Positions 15,479 through 24,207 of a DNA stretch of 25,825 nt are shown piece by piece. How positions within the stretch are numbered: the first letter of the stretch is position 1; every line of letters starts with the position of its first letter. The notes under the pieces were generated by a model. That model made no database searches. It saw only the letters and a program-made list of their open reading frames with translations, and was not told the origin of the DNA. Both the position numbers and the translations under genes were made by a program. This DNA is from UBA7332 sp051648105 (lineage in GTDB: Bacteria; Bacteroidota; Bacteroidia; Bacteroidales; UBA7332), in assembly GCA_051648105.1 (NCBI GenBank), contig JBOFEN010000038.1:1-25825 (forward strand), given 5' to 3'.

Positions 15479-16244
15479 ATAAATTAGCTCTATGTATCTG
15501 CGTTGCTGCAGCCTGAGCCTTAGGCAAGATAAGCATCTCAGCTATATTCACATGATCTGGTGCTGTAATCATATAGTGTGCCGCATCTGCTATATCAACT
15601 GCTAAGAGTGGTTCAAAACCATCATACACTTTGTCTGCACGCGACTGATCTCCATGAAAACGGACAAGTGAGAACTCAGTGTTTACAGCTCCTGGCTGTA
15701 TCTGCGACACCTTCACTCCAGTTCCATTAAGATCCATTCTCAAACCATCTGTAAGGGAAGAAACAGCAAACTTAGTGGCACAATAGACCGTACCATTCAT
15801 ATAAGTTTGACGCCCAGCTATTGATCCAATATTTATCACATGACCAGAAGACCTTTTGACCATCAAAGGCAAAATAGAGCGAGAGACATATAGAAGCCCC
15901 TTAACATTTGTATCTATCATCTTCTCCCAATCATCTATATCACCATCCTGAACACTACCCAATCCCGAGGCCAATCCTGCATTGTTCACCAACACATCAA
16001 TTGTTTGCCACTCCAAAGGTAATCTCGATATAGCATTTGAGACCTCTTCTCTATTACGCACATCAAAGTTAAGAGGTAACACCTCAACACTATAGGAATC
16101 CCTCAACTCCTGTGCCAACCTCTCTAGTCTATCTGCACGTCTACCCGTAATGATAAGTCGACACCCATCCTTTGCCATCCTCTCAGATATGGCCTGACCA
16201 ATACCCGCAGTAGCTCCTGTGATAAATATTGTTTTATTAATCAT
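15477..16244 (-). CDS. Short-chain dehydrogenase, YdfG-like
   Basis: The 255-residue classical SDR has the NADP-binding motif TGATAGIG (9-16), the basic GRRADRL at 34-40 that usually selects NADP(H), and NNAG (87-90). The catalytic set is Asn113, Ser141, Tyr154 and Lys158 (YCATK). The sequence runs closely parallel to E. coli YdfG (for example DWEKMIDTNVKGLLYVSRSILPLMV and NTEFSLVRFHGD). YdfG oxidises serine or allo-threonine and reduces malonic semialdehyde; a similar 3-hydroxy-acid role is inferred. It is the last gene after uvrA, 22 bp downstream, and ends inside a terminator. Confidence 0.9.
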   Translation of the reverse strand: MINKTIFITGATAGIGQAISERMAKDGCRLIITGRRADRLERLAQELRDSYSVEVLPLNFDVRNREEVSNAISRLPLEWQTIDVLVNNAGLASGLGSVQDGDIDDWEKMIDTNVKGLLYVSRSILPLMVKRSSGHVINIGSIAGRQTYMNGTVYCATKFAVSSLTDGLRMDLNGTGVKVSQIQPGAVNTEFSLVRFHGDQSRADKVYDGFEPLLAVDIADAAHYMITAPDHVNIAEMLILPKAQAAATQIHRANL

Positions 16245-16266
16245 CGTATTGTTATTTAAAAGTTAA

Positions 16267-19086
16267 TCAATGCTTTAGCTCATCTTTAAGAAACTGAGTA
16301 GTAAAAGTATCATTATCCCTACACACCTCCTCGGGTGTACCATAGCAAAGAAGAGTACCTCCCCCTTTACCACCCTCTGGGCCGATATCTATTATATAGT
16401 CCGAACTCTTGATAACATCAAGATTATGCTCTATCACAATCATTGTATTACCCTTATCCACCAATCTATTAATCACACCTATAAGCACTCTGATATCCTC
16501 AAAATGTAGACCCGTAGTCGGCTCGTCAAGAATATAGAGAGTCTTACCCGTATCGCGCTTTGCCAACTCCGAAGCTAGCTTCACACGCTGATTCTCTCCA
16601 CCAGAGAGAGTCGTCGATGGCTGACCAAGCTTAATGTAACCAAGTCCTACATCCTGAAGAACCTTAATCTTCTTATATATAGAAGGAATATTCTCAAAGA
16701 AGTCAACAGCCTGATTAATGGTCATATCAAGCACATCAGAGATAGACCTACCCTTGAATCTCACCTCAAGCGTCTCTCTATTATATCTTCTACCCTGACA
16801 CTCCTCACAAGGAACGAGAACATCAGGAAGGAAGTTCATCTCAATGGTCTTATAACCATTACCTCGACAAACCTCACATCTACCACCAGAGACATTAAAG
16901 GAGAAACGTCCAAGCTTATAACCTCTTATCTTAGCATCTGGAAGAGTCACAAAGAGAGATCTAATATCACTAAACACCCCAGTGTATGTTGCTGGATTAG
17001 AACGAGGTGTACGACCAATAGGCGACTGATCAACACATATCACCTTGTCTATATTATCTATCCCCTCGATATTATCATAAGACAATGGCTCACGTTGTGA
17101 GTTATATAACGCCTTACTTAAGATAGGATAAAGAGTACCGTTTATTAGTGATGACTTACCACTACCAGATACACCAGTAACACAAATAAGCTTTCCAAGA
17201 GGAAACTCCACATCAATAGATTTGAGGTTATTACCCTTAGCTCCCCTTATTGTGATACTCTTGCCATTACCTTGGCGTCGCTCTGGAATCTCTATCTTTA
17301 GAGTCCCATTTATATAAGAGGTAGTAACAGTATTAACCTTCATCATCTCAGATGGCGCACCAGCAAATACTATATCACCACCATTCACACCAGCATAAGG
17401 ACCCATATCAATAATATGATCCGCCTCAAGCATAATATCCTTATCATGCTCAACAACAATCACCGTATTACCTACATCTCTCAACTGCTTAAGAGAGTTT
17501 ATTAATCTAATATTATCTCGCTGATGAAGTCCAATACTAGGCTCATCCAAGATATATAAAACATTCACCAACTGCGAACCAATCTGAGTCGCAAGACGTA
17601 TACGCTGACTCTCACCACCCGAGAGAGTACCACTACTTCTATTTAGAGATAGATACCCAAGTCCTACGTCAAGCAAGAAGCTAAGCCTCGAACATATCTC
17701 CTTTAATATCTCCGTGGCAATAATCCTCTGCTTCTCACTTAGAGTGCTCTCTATATTATTAAGAAATAGACTCAAGTCAACAATATCCATAGAGGATAGC
17801 TCAGCTATATTCTTGTCAGCAATCCTATAGTGAAGCGCCTCCTTATTGACTCTAGCCCCGTTACACTCAGGGCAAGTAGCCGTAGACAAAAACTGAGAAG
17901 CCCACTTCTTTATTGTCGCTGGAGCATCCTCATCCTGCTGCATAGATATATAACTAGCTATACCATCATACGGGAATGAAGAACCAGATAACTGAGAACC
18001 CATAGGCTTAACCTCAACAAGCTCAGTAGTACCATTGATTATTGTATCTAAAGTATCCTCATCTATCAATCCCACCTCACTCTTTAATGAATAGCCCGCC
18101 TTCTCAAGTATTGACTCAATCTGCCAAAAGAGGAGATTGTTCTTATACGAACCCAATGGAGCTATTGCACCCTTATGTATTGACAAGCTCTTATCTGGAA
18201 TGATCTTGTCACGATCAACCAAAGTGATAGTACCTATACCCTTACACCTAGGGCAAGCACCCTGAGGAGAGTTAAAAGAGAAGTTGTGAGGTGCAGGCTC
18301 ACTATATGACAATCCTGTGGTTGGACACATCAGATTCCTACTAAAGTGCCTCACCTGCTCACTCTCCATATCATAAACCATCAATAGAGAATCACCCTGC
18401 TTCATAGCACTACGAATACTCTCCAGGATCCTCTTATCATCTTTCTTAGAAACCAATAACTTATCGACAACGAGTTCTACGGAGTGATTCTTATAACGGT
18501 CAAGCATCATATTTGGGATTATCTCCCTCATCTGACCATCTACCCTCACATTCATATACCCCTTCTTTCTCAAACCCTCAAAGAGCTCCTTGTAGTGCCC
18601 CTTTCTATTTCTTACAAGTGGAGCTAGTATCAATATCTTACGAGAGTCATACTCCTCAATTATTAGAGAGAGTATCTGCTCCTCAGTATATTTAACCATC
18701 TTCTCACCAGTATTATATGAGTAAGCATCACCCGCTCTAGCATATAGAAGACGTAAGAAGTCGTAGATCTCGGTGGTTGTACCCACAGTTGAGCGAGGGT
18801 TCTTATTTGTAGTCTTCTGCTCAATAGATATAACAGGACTTAACCCCGTAATCTGATCAACATCTGGACGCTCAAGGTTACCCAAGAAGTTGCGTACGTA
18901 TGAAGAGAATGTCTCAAGATAACGACGCTGCCCCTCAGCAAATATTGTATCAAATGCAAGAGATGACTTCCCACTTCCACTTAGCCCTGTAATAACAGTA
19001 AGACTATTGCGAGGGATATCAACATCAATATTCTTTAGATTATGAACACGTGCTCCAAGCACCCTTATCTGTTCGCTATTTTCCAT
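16267..19086 (-). CDS. uvrA: Excinuclease ABC subunit A
   Basis: UvrA is the damage-recognition ATPase of nucleotide excision repair and loads UvrB. The 939-residue length matches UvrA1. There are two ABC modules: Walker A GLSGSGKS (34-41) and a second GVSGSGKSSL in the C-terminal half, each with an LSGGE signature (TLSGGESQRIRLATQIGSQL and TLSGGENQRVKLASELAKR) and a Walker B ILDEP. The C-terminal zinc finger is complete (CEVC with PCEEC). The N-terminal one is CPTT with CPRC, so the second cysteine is Thr257; to my recollection that is usual in Bacteroidetes UvrA. It lies 24 bp after the transglycosylase gene and 22 bp before the SDR gene, so co-transcription is likely. Confidence 0.97.
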   Translation of the reverse strand: MENSEQIRVLGARVHNLKNIDVDIPRNSLTVITGLSGSGKSSLAFDTIFAEGQRRYLETFSSYVRNFLGNLERPDVDQITGLSPVISIEQKTTNKNPRSTVGTTTEIYDFLRLLYARAGDAYSYNTGEKMVKYTEEQILSLIIEEYDSRKILILAPLVRNRKGHYKELFEGLRKKGYMNVRVDGQMREIIPNMMLDRYKNHSVELVVDKLLVSKKDDKRILESIRSAMKQGDSLLMVYDMESEQVRHFSRNLMCPTTGLSYSEPAPHNFSFNSPQGACPRCKGIGTITLVDRDKIIPDKSLSIHKGAIAPLGSYKNNLLFWQIESILEKAGYSLKSEVGLIDEDTLDTIINGTTELVEVKPMGSQLSGSSFPYDGIASYISMQQDEDAPATIKKWASQFLSTATCPECNGARVNKEALHYRIADKNIAELSSMDIVDLSLFLNNIESTLSEKQRIIATEILKEICSRLSFLLDVGLGYLSLNRSSGTLSGGESQRIRLATQIGSQLVNVLYILDEPSIGLHQRDNIRLINSLKQLRDVGNTVIVVEHDKDIMLEADHIIDMGPYAGVNGGDIVFAGAPSEMMKVNTVTTSYINGTLKIEIPERRQGNGKSITIRGAKGNNLKSIDVEFPLGKLICVTGVSGSGKSSLINGTLYPILSKALYNSQREPLSYDNIEGIDNIDKVICVDQSPIGRTPRSNPATYTGVFSDIRSLFVTLPDAKIRGYKLGRFSFNVSGGRCEVCRGNGYKTIEMNFLPDVLVPCEECQGRRYNRETLEVRFKGRSISDVLDMTINQAVDFFENIPSIYKKIKVLQDVGLGYIKLGQPSTTLSGGENQRVKLASELAKRDTGKTLYILDEPTTGLHFEDIRVLIGVINRLVDKGNTMIVIEHNLDVIKSSDYIIDIGPEGGKGGGTLLCYGTPEEVCRDNDTFTTQFLKDELKH

Positions 19087-19110
19087 TTTAAGAAGTAATA
19101 CTCTATTTTA

Positions 19111-20076
19111 TTAATCAACCACCCATTTAGAGTCATAAACCTTACTACGCTTACGACTATAAATCATATCTCTCTTCAAAGGAACAGTAACCTCATAACT
19201 CTTACCCGACTTATTCGGTATACCACGTCCACGAATCCAAGGATTAAACTCCTTGAGCTGTGCATAAGTTACACCCTCACTCTTAGCCAAAGAGACAAGC
19301 GTTGGCAGAGTTGTATTCAAGCTCACACTCTTAGTCTCAATAGGATAGTATAGTTGATGGCTCTTAAATATAAAACCATATCTATAAGGAGATGCAAAGA
19401 TCTGCTTAACAGCTAGTATTCTATATACATATCTCAAGGTCTCTTCAGTCAGCCATAGATCGAAAAACGAATCAACCTCCTGCAACTTTAGCTCTCTGGA
19501 TATACGCCCCATCCCACCATTATATGAGGCCGCAACAAGAGCCCACGACCCATAACGATTGTAAGAGCGTTTAAGATATTTACAAGCAGCACGCGTAGCC
19601 TTCTCAATATGAAAACGCTCATCAATAGAGTCATTCACCTCCAGTCCTAGCTCCTTACCTGTCGATGGCATAATCTGCCAAAGCCCAACAGCCTTTGCAG
19701 GCGAGATAGCTCTTGGATTCAAACTACTCTCAATTACCGCTAAGTACTTGAAATCCTCAGGCACTCCCTCCTCCTTTAAGATAGGGTCAATTATTGGGAA
19801 AATCCTATTGGCACGCTTAATAAGCAATCCAGTTGTTGAGTGCATATAAACAAATGATGAAAGCTCTCTATCAAAACGTTCGAAATGATCATAACGTGCA
19901 AGATCAATAGTCTCATCACAGAAATCCAAGCTCTCTGGTATCTCTGGGAAGTTAGTTACTGTTGTAACCAAAGGCATCTCCTGCTTAGCATCAATCACAT
20001 CCCTTGCCGAAATAACAACCACACAAGCTATAGCAATCATCGCTATAGAAAATATTAATAACAGATATCTCTTCAT
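19111..20076 (-). CDS. Membrane-associated lytic murein transglycosylase (GH23, MltD-like)
   Basis: The 321-residue protein has an N-terminal hydrophobic segment (about 4-23), either a signal peptide or anchor. A GH23 SLT domain spans about 95-225, with catalytic Glu116 in AVIESSLNP, the GLWQIMPSTG motif (131-140), the ASYNGGMG motif (183-190) and a late RYVYRILAVKQI stretch. The C-terminal part (about 245-315) resembles a degenerate LysM-type module (SLAKSEGVTYAQLKEFNPW). It cleaves the MurNAc-GlcNAc bond of peptidoglycan with 1,6-anhydro product formation, from the periplasmic side. It starts the transglycosylase-uvrA-SDR run. Its likely -7 box lies in the terminator arm of the upstream regulator gene. 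Confidence 0.9.
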   Translation of the reverse strand: MKRYLLLIFSIAMIAIACVVVISARDVIDAKQEMPLVTTVTNFPEIPESLDFCDETIDLARYDHFERFDRELSSFVYMHSTTGLLIKRANRIFPIIDPILKEEGVPEDFKYLAVIESSLNPRAISPAKAVGLWQIMPSTGKELGLEVNDSIDERFHIEKATRAACKYLKRSYNRYGSWALVAASYNGGMGRISRELKLQEVDSFFDLWLTEETLRYVYRILAVKQIFASPYRYGFIFKSHQLYYPIETKSVSLNTTLPTLVSLAKSEGVTYAQLKEFNPWIRGRGIPNKSGKSYEVTVPLKRDMIYSRKRSKVYDSKWVVD

Positions 20077-20093
20077 CTACTTACGATTTAGGT

Positions 20094-20151
20094 AAAAAAC
20101 AAACGCAAAGATACAAAGTCAATCTTATATGACATTTCTATCTTTGCGTTT
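20094..20151 (-). terminator. Terminator after the Crp/Fnr gene
   Basis: AAACGCAAAGATA (20101-20113) pairs perfectly over 13 bp with 20139-20151. On the minus strand the hairpin lies 15 bp after the regulator stop and is followed by GTTTTTTACC. The loop is 25 nt. Confidence 0.8.
20106..20113 (-). promoter_or_regulatory. Possible -7 box of the transglycosylase-uvrA run
   Basis: On the minus strand the terminator arm reads TATCTTTG, a perfect TAnnTTTG, 30 bp before the transglycosylase ATG. No -33 TTTG is at the right distance, and the inverted repeat makes the same box on the plus strand, so this could be chance. Confidence 0.35.
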
Positions 20152-20166
20152 TTATTTATAATTGAT

Positions 20167-20865
20167 CTAACCATGCCGACTAATTCGCCTAAGCATTGCC
20201 TCATCCTCGATTCGAATACGTCTGCCATCAACCACCAATATACCCTCATTAGTAAATAGCGAGAGCGTACGTATGGCATTCGAGGTTGTCATATTTGACA
20301 AACTAGCCAAATCCTCCCTCGAGAGATAGATAGCTATTGTTGCGCCATCATCCTCTACGCCATAACAATCCTTTAGGAAAAGTACTGACTCGGCCAATCT
20401 ACCACGAATATGCTTCTGCGTAAGATTCACAGTGCGTGAATCTGATACACCAAGATCAATAGATAGCAATCTAATGAAGAACATAGATAGTTTGTTATTA
20501 ACCGTAACTATACGATTGATAACATCCAGTGGTATCATACAAACCTGTGAGGGTTCAAATGCTGCCGCTGCTGTCAAGTAGTTCTCATTAGCAAAAAAAG
20601 CTCTATATGCAAAGTACTGACCAGGTCGTATCATACGCATAATCTGGTTTCGTCCTCCGACACCCTCCTTAAATATCTTCACCTTACCCTTAATGAGACA
20701 CATCATACAGATAGGTTCCTCATCTTCACAGTGAATTATCTCATTCTTCTTGAAAGACTGAACACTATAACTATCCTCTATGAGTTGGCGCTCCTCATCG
20801 GTAAGGACACTCCAGATATCTGGGATTGTCTCTGCTAGCTCTATTTTAATCTTTTTCTGTACCAT
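20167..20865 (-). CDS. Crp/Fnr-family transcriptional regulator
   Basis: The 232-residue protein has an N-terminal cyclic-nucleotide-fold beta-roll (about 25-125), a dimer helix (about 125-150) and a C-terminal winged helix (about 160-225). The recognition region is LSREDLASLSNMTTSNAIRTLSLFTNEGIL. In the effector pocket the sequence PGQYFAYRAFF replaces the Glu/Arg-Ser pattern of cAMP-binding CRP, so cAMP sensing is unlikely. Cys46, Cys53, Cys56 and Cys109 are notable and raise redox or metal sensing as an option. A weak -7 box, TATATTCG, lies at 20907-20900 in the 93-bp gap after ribBA. Targets are unknown; no clear operator is seen nearby. Confidence 0.88.
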   Translation of the reverse strand: MVQKKIKIELAETIPDIWSVLTDEERQLIEDSYSVQSFKKNEIIHCEDEEPICMMCLIKGKVKIFKEGVGGRNQIMRMIRPGQYFAYRAFFANENYLTAAAAFEPSQVCMIPLDVINRIVTVNNKLSMFFIRLLSIDLGVSDSRTVNLTQKHIRGRLAESVLFLKDCYGVEDDGATIAIYLSREDLASLSNMTTSNAIRTLSLFTNEGILVVDGRRIRIEDEAMLRRISRHG

Positions 20866-20958
20866 ACACTAATATATGACGTGGTATTATTTATCTATGC
20901 GAATATAAGGTAATTATGCAAACCGAAAGCAAACTGAAGCAAAACAAGGTCGAATATA

Positions 20959-22167
20959 TTAAATAGTTTTCAGGTTATGACCCATTCTCTCCTTTTTCGT
21001 CTTCATATATCGCTCGTTGTGTACATTAACAGAGACTTCAATTGACACATTCTCCACGATCTCAAGACCATAGCCCTCAAGACCAACACGCTTAATAGGA
21101 TTATTAGACATCAAACGAATCTTGTTAACGCCAATCTCCCTAAGAATAGATGCCCCAACGCCATAATCGCGTTCATCCGCATTAAAACCAAGGTGAAGGT
21201 TTGCATCTACAGTATCCATGCCATTCTCCTGAAGCTTATAAGCTTTTATCTTATTCATCAGACCGATACCTCTACCCTCCTGATTCATATATACGATAAC
21301 ACCCTTACCCTCGTCATCAATAGCCTGCATAGCCTTGTGAAGCTGTTCTCCACACTCACATCTGCGGCTACCAAATATATCACCCGTCATACAAGAAGAG
21401 TGAACTCTAACAAGCACCGGCTCATCAGCCTCCCATGTACCTTTGATAAGTGCTATATGCTCCAAACCATTAGACTTCTGTCTGAAAGGGATAAGCTTGA
21501 AGTCACCATATTCAGTAGGCATATTCACCTCATCACCCCTCTCTATGAGAGACTCTTTTTCCAACAAGTAGCGAATAAGAGCAGCCACAGAGACAATCTT
21601 CAGACCATGCTTCTTAGATATCTCCATCAGCTCAGGCAAACGAGCCATAGTACCATCCTCATTCATAATCTCCACTAGCACACCAGCTGGATACAAACCA
21701 GCCAATCTAGAGAAATCAACAGCAGCCTCCGTGTGACCAGCACGACGAAGCACCCCTCTATCTCTTGCTCTTAGTGGGAATATATGACCAGGGCGACCAA
21801 ATTCCGTCGGTTTAGTCTCTTTACGCGTAGTCGCTAATATAGTCTTAGCTCTATCAAGAGCCGAGATACCTGTTGTACACCCCTCACCCAATAGGTCAAT
21901 AGAGACAGTGAAAGGAGTAGAGTGAAGCGAGGTATTACCCGAGACCATAAGGTCAAGTTCGAGCTCCGCACATCTCTCCTCAGTCAAAGATAGACATATC
22001 AAACCCCTACCGTGAGTAGCCATGAAGTTTATCTTCTCAGCATCTATTAACTCAGCAGCAGCAATGAAGTCACCCTCATTCTCTCTATCCTCATCATCCA
22101 CAACGATAATAAGCTTACCAGCTTTTATATCCTCAATAGCCTCTTCGATTGTATTTAGTTGAAACAT
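20959..22167 (-). CDS. ribBA: Bifunctional 3,4-dihydroxy-2-butanone-4-phosphate synthase / GTP cyclohydrolase II
   Basis: The protein performs the two entry steps of riboflavin synthesis. RibB (about 1-205) makes dihydroxybutanone phosphate from ribulose 5-phosphate and shows DDEDRENEGDFI (24-35), HGRGLICLSL (52-61) and GHTEAAVDFSRLAG (144-157). RibA (about 206-402) opens GTP; it has the zinc ligands Cys259, Cys270 and Cys272 in SSCMTGDIFGSRRCECGEQL, then NQEGRGIGL and YGVGASIL. Both active sites look intact, unlike degenerate RibBA paralogues. The 402-residue length is typical. It begins 28 bp after the permease gene stop, so they form an operon; no FMN riboswitch is seen in that short gap. 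Confidence 0.96.
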   Translation of the reverse strand: MFQLNTIEEAIEDIKAGKLIIVVDDEDRENEGDFIAAAELIDAEKINFMATHGRGLICLSLTEERCAELELDLMVSGNTSLHSTPFTVSIDLLGEGCTTGISALDRAKTILATTRKETKPTEFGRPGHIFPLRARDRGVLRRAGHTEAAVDFSRLAGLYPAGVLVEIMNEDGTMARLPELMEISKKHGLKIVSVAALIRYLLEKESLIERGDEVNMPTEYGDFKLIPFRQKSNGLEHIALIKGTWEADEPVLVRVHSSCMTGDIFGSRRCECGEQLHKAMQAIDDEGKGVIVYMNQEGRGIGLMNKIKAYKLQENGMDTVDANLHLGFNADERDYGVGASILREIGVNKIRLMSNNPIKRVGLEGYGLEIVENVSIEVSVNVHNERYMKTKKERMGHNLKTI

Positions 22168-22194
22168 ATCTATACCAGTTGTTTAGTTCAAAAA

Positions 22195-24111
22195 TTATTT
22201 ACTAATCAAATTTGAGATCTCATAGTTTATGCGCTCTATATTTTGCAGGTCACTCTTGAGAACCCTTCTCTGTACCATAGAGATAATAAAGAGAGGAATA
22301 CCAATTGGGAATAGTATCCCCAATGTCCATCTAAGTGCCCTACTTCTAGGTATCATATTCAATCTCTCTATCTGTATAATTGGATATTCAGATATCTTAT
22401 GAAAGAATGAGTTACTATCTGCATTCAACAGCTCCTCAACTACTGACTCTACCTGCTGAGAGATCTCCTCTATTGAGTCAAACTGATCACCATCTCTCCA
22501 TAGAGTGAAGTAATTAAAACCAATGGAGCTCTTATTATCTTTTAGGAAGGACTTAACATTACCATCTAGCTTCGAGAGAAGATCTTTTACAAGTCCCATA
22601 TCTGCACTATAGATAACCACCTCTTTGCGAGAAAGCTCACGCTGAGTCCTCTTTCCAAATAACTTCTTAAACAACATCGAATAAGCCTCACTGTTCATTA
22701 GCACAGAGTCTTTAACCGCTTTATAGGTAAGAAATACACCCAGAGGTATCAAAACAAATGTACTCAACCACATCCCCTGCCATGCAGGCATCACACCATC
22801 TCTGGCAAACTTATAACCAGTATTGTCAATGATGTAGTAGAAGATGAACAACATTACCGATATCACTGCTGGCATACCCAAGCCTCCTTTACGAATAATT
22901 GCACCTAGTGGAGCACCAATAAAGAAGAATACAAGGCAAGCCACCGATAGGGAAAATTTACGATGCCACTCTAGGTTGTGACGTCGTATAGATCTCATAG
23001 TATCAGTGTAACTATATCCACGATACTCAATATCCTGCTTTCTAGATGTTGCGGCACTCAATGCGGCAGCCATCACCTCTCTTCTCTGCTTAGCAGTTTT
23101 AGAGTGAAACAGGGAATCTGAGTATATTGGTGAAATTGCACTCTTTGTAGCTGTAGCTACTTTTGATTTTACTTTAAGCGAATCAGCTATATTTATTCTA
23201 TCTGCTGCCGTATTAATAGGCGTTCCATATAGTAGAGTTCTTCCATTAACACGCTCCAAACTATCTGTAATAACCCTCAAAGAGTCTGCTGTACTACGTA
23301 ATTCTTGAAGATTCTTACCGATATACTGACCAGACAAGAATGACTCATCCATTCTATTGAAGTTCGTATCGAACTCAATAAGTATCTCCTTATATGAGAA
23401 AGTCTCACGGCGATAAGGCACACTATTCGAAGCAGTACGCTGCTTCTGAAGGTTCTCAAAACTCTCTCCACTCCAAAGATTAAAAAACAGAGCCTTCTTA
23501 TCCTCGGTCATAACTAGCTTAGCCGAGTCCGCCACAATAACCGTTGCATTCTCAAACCCTTTTGAGTAGTCATAAACCATAACATCATACAGCATCCCAG
23601 TCTTCAAATTCTTTGAAGCAACATACATATTATAACCATCAATCTGATCATAGAATGTAGACTCCGGTATATCCAGCTCTGGAGACTTCTGCTTCATAGC
23701 CATTAGCAGTGAGTAAGTCTTAACCTGCACCTTTGGGTTCAGCTCATTTTGGTATATAAATGAGAACAGAGTTATTGAAGCAATAAAGACTATCAACGGA
23801 CGCATGATACGTATCAATGGTACGCCAGCCGCCTTCATAGCCAACAACTCGAGTCTCTCACCCAGATTACCAAATGTCATAAGCGATGCCAATAGTATAG
23901 ACAAAGGCAGTGCCATTGGTATCAAAGAGAGAGCTGAATAGAAGAAAAATTCCCCCAAGACTGACATAGAGAGTCCCTTACCAACCAATTCATCAACATA
24001 TCTCCAAAGAAACTGCATAAGCAGAATAAAGATAGAGATGAGAAAGGTCATCAAAAAGATTGGCAAGAAAGTCTCGAGAATAAATCTATATAGTCGTTTG
24101 ATCTTTAACAT
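22195..24111 (-). CDS. LptF/LptG-family (YjgP/YjgQ) lipopolysaccharide export permease
   Basis: These inner-membrane permeases work with the LptB ATPase to extract lipopolysaccharide toward the Lpt bridge. Predicted membrane segments lie at about 12-36, 53-78, 103-122, 386-405, 413-430 and 448-465, with a periplasmic jellyroll-type domain between 123 and 385. The conserved LPLSILLASLMTFGNLGERLELLAMKAAGVPL (69-100) holds the coupling region, and KFSLSVACLVFFFIGAPLGAIIRKGG (385-410) is the family's second signature. At 638 residues it is far longer than E. coli LptF/G (about 360). The extra part is about 470-592, cytoplasmic and charged, plus a seventh hydrophobic segment at 594-612. A promoter lies just upstream and ribBA follows. 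Confidence 0.92.
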   Translation of the reverse strand: MLKIKRLYRFILETFLPIFLMTFLISIFILLMQFLWRYVDELVGKGLSMSVLGEFFFYSALSLIPMALPLSILLASLMTFGNLGERLELLAMKAAGVPLIRIMRPLIVFIASITLFSFIYQNELNPKVQVKTYSLLMAMKQKSPELDIPESTFYDQIDGYNMYVASKNLKTGMLYDVMVYDYSKGFENATVIVADSAKLVMTEDKKALFFNLWSGESFENLQKQRTASNSVPYRRETFSYKEILIEFDTNFNRMDESFLSGQYIGKNLQELRSTADSLRVITDSLERVNGRTLLYGTPINTAADRINIADSLKVKSKVATATKSAISPIYSDSLFHSKTAKQRREVMAAALSAATSRKQDIEYRGYSYTDTMRSIRRHNLEWHRKFSLSVACLVFFFIGAPLGAIIRKGGLGMPAVISVMLFIFYYIIDNTGYKFARDGVMPAWQGMWLSTFVLIPLGVFLTYKAVKDSVLMNSEAYSMLFKKLFGKRTQRELSRKEVVIYSADMGLVKDLLSKLDGNVKSFLKDNKSSIGFNYFTLWRDGDQFDSIEEISQQVESVVEELLNADSNSFFHKISEYPIIQIERLNMIPRSRALRWTLGILFPIGIPLFIISMVQRRVLKSDLQNIERINYEISNLISK

Positions 24112-24145
24112 TCGGTTTTGTTGCTATTTTGATATTCGATGTCTG

Positions 24146-24175
24146 CAAAGTTAATAAAAAGCATGAACACTCAAA
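24146..24175 (-). promoter_or_regulatory. Promoter of the LptF/G-ribBA operon
   Basis: On the minus strand TAACTTTG (24153-24146) is a perfect TAnnTTTG. TTTG at 24175-24172 lies 18 nt upstream, close to the usual 19-21 nt. The expected start is near 24139, giving a leader of about 28 nt. The -7 octamer is the same as that of aspS. Confidence 0.7.
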
Positions 24176-24207
24176 TTAGCAATCAAAATAAAGAGTTATC
24201 AAAAACA

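Noticed and set aside
21193..21678. 161-codon open frame on the plus strand opposite ribBA
   Set aside because: It lies wholly inside conserved RibA and RibB coding sequence; the His/Thr/Leu-rich product has no domain and no promoter.
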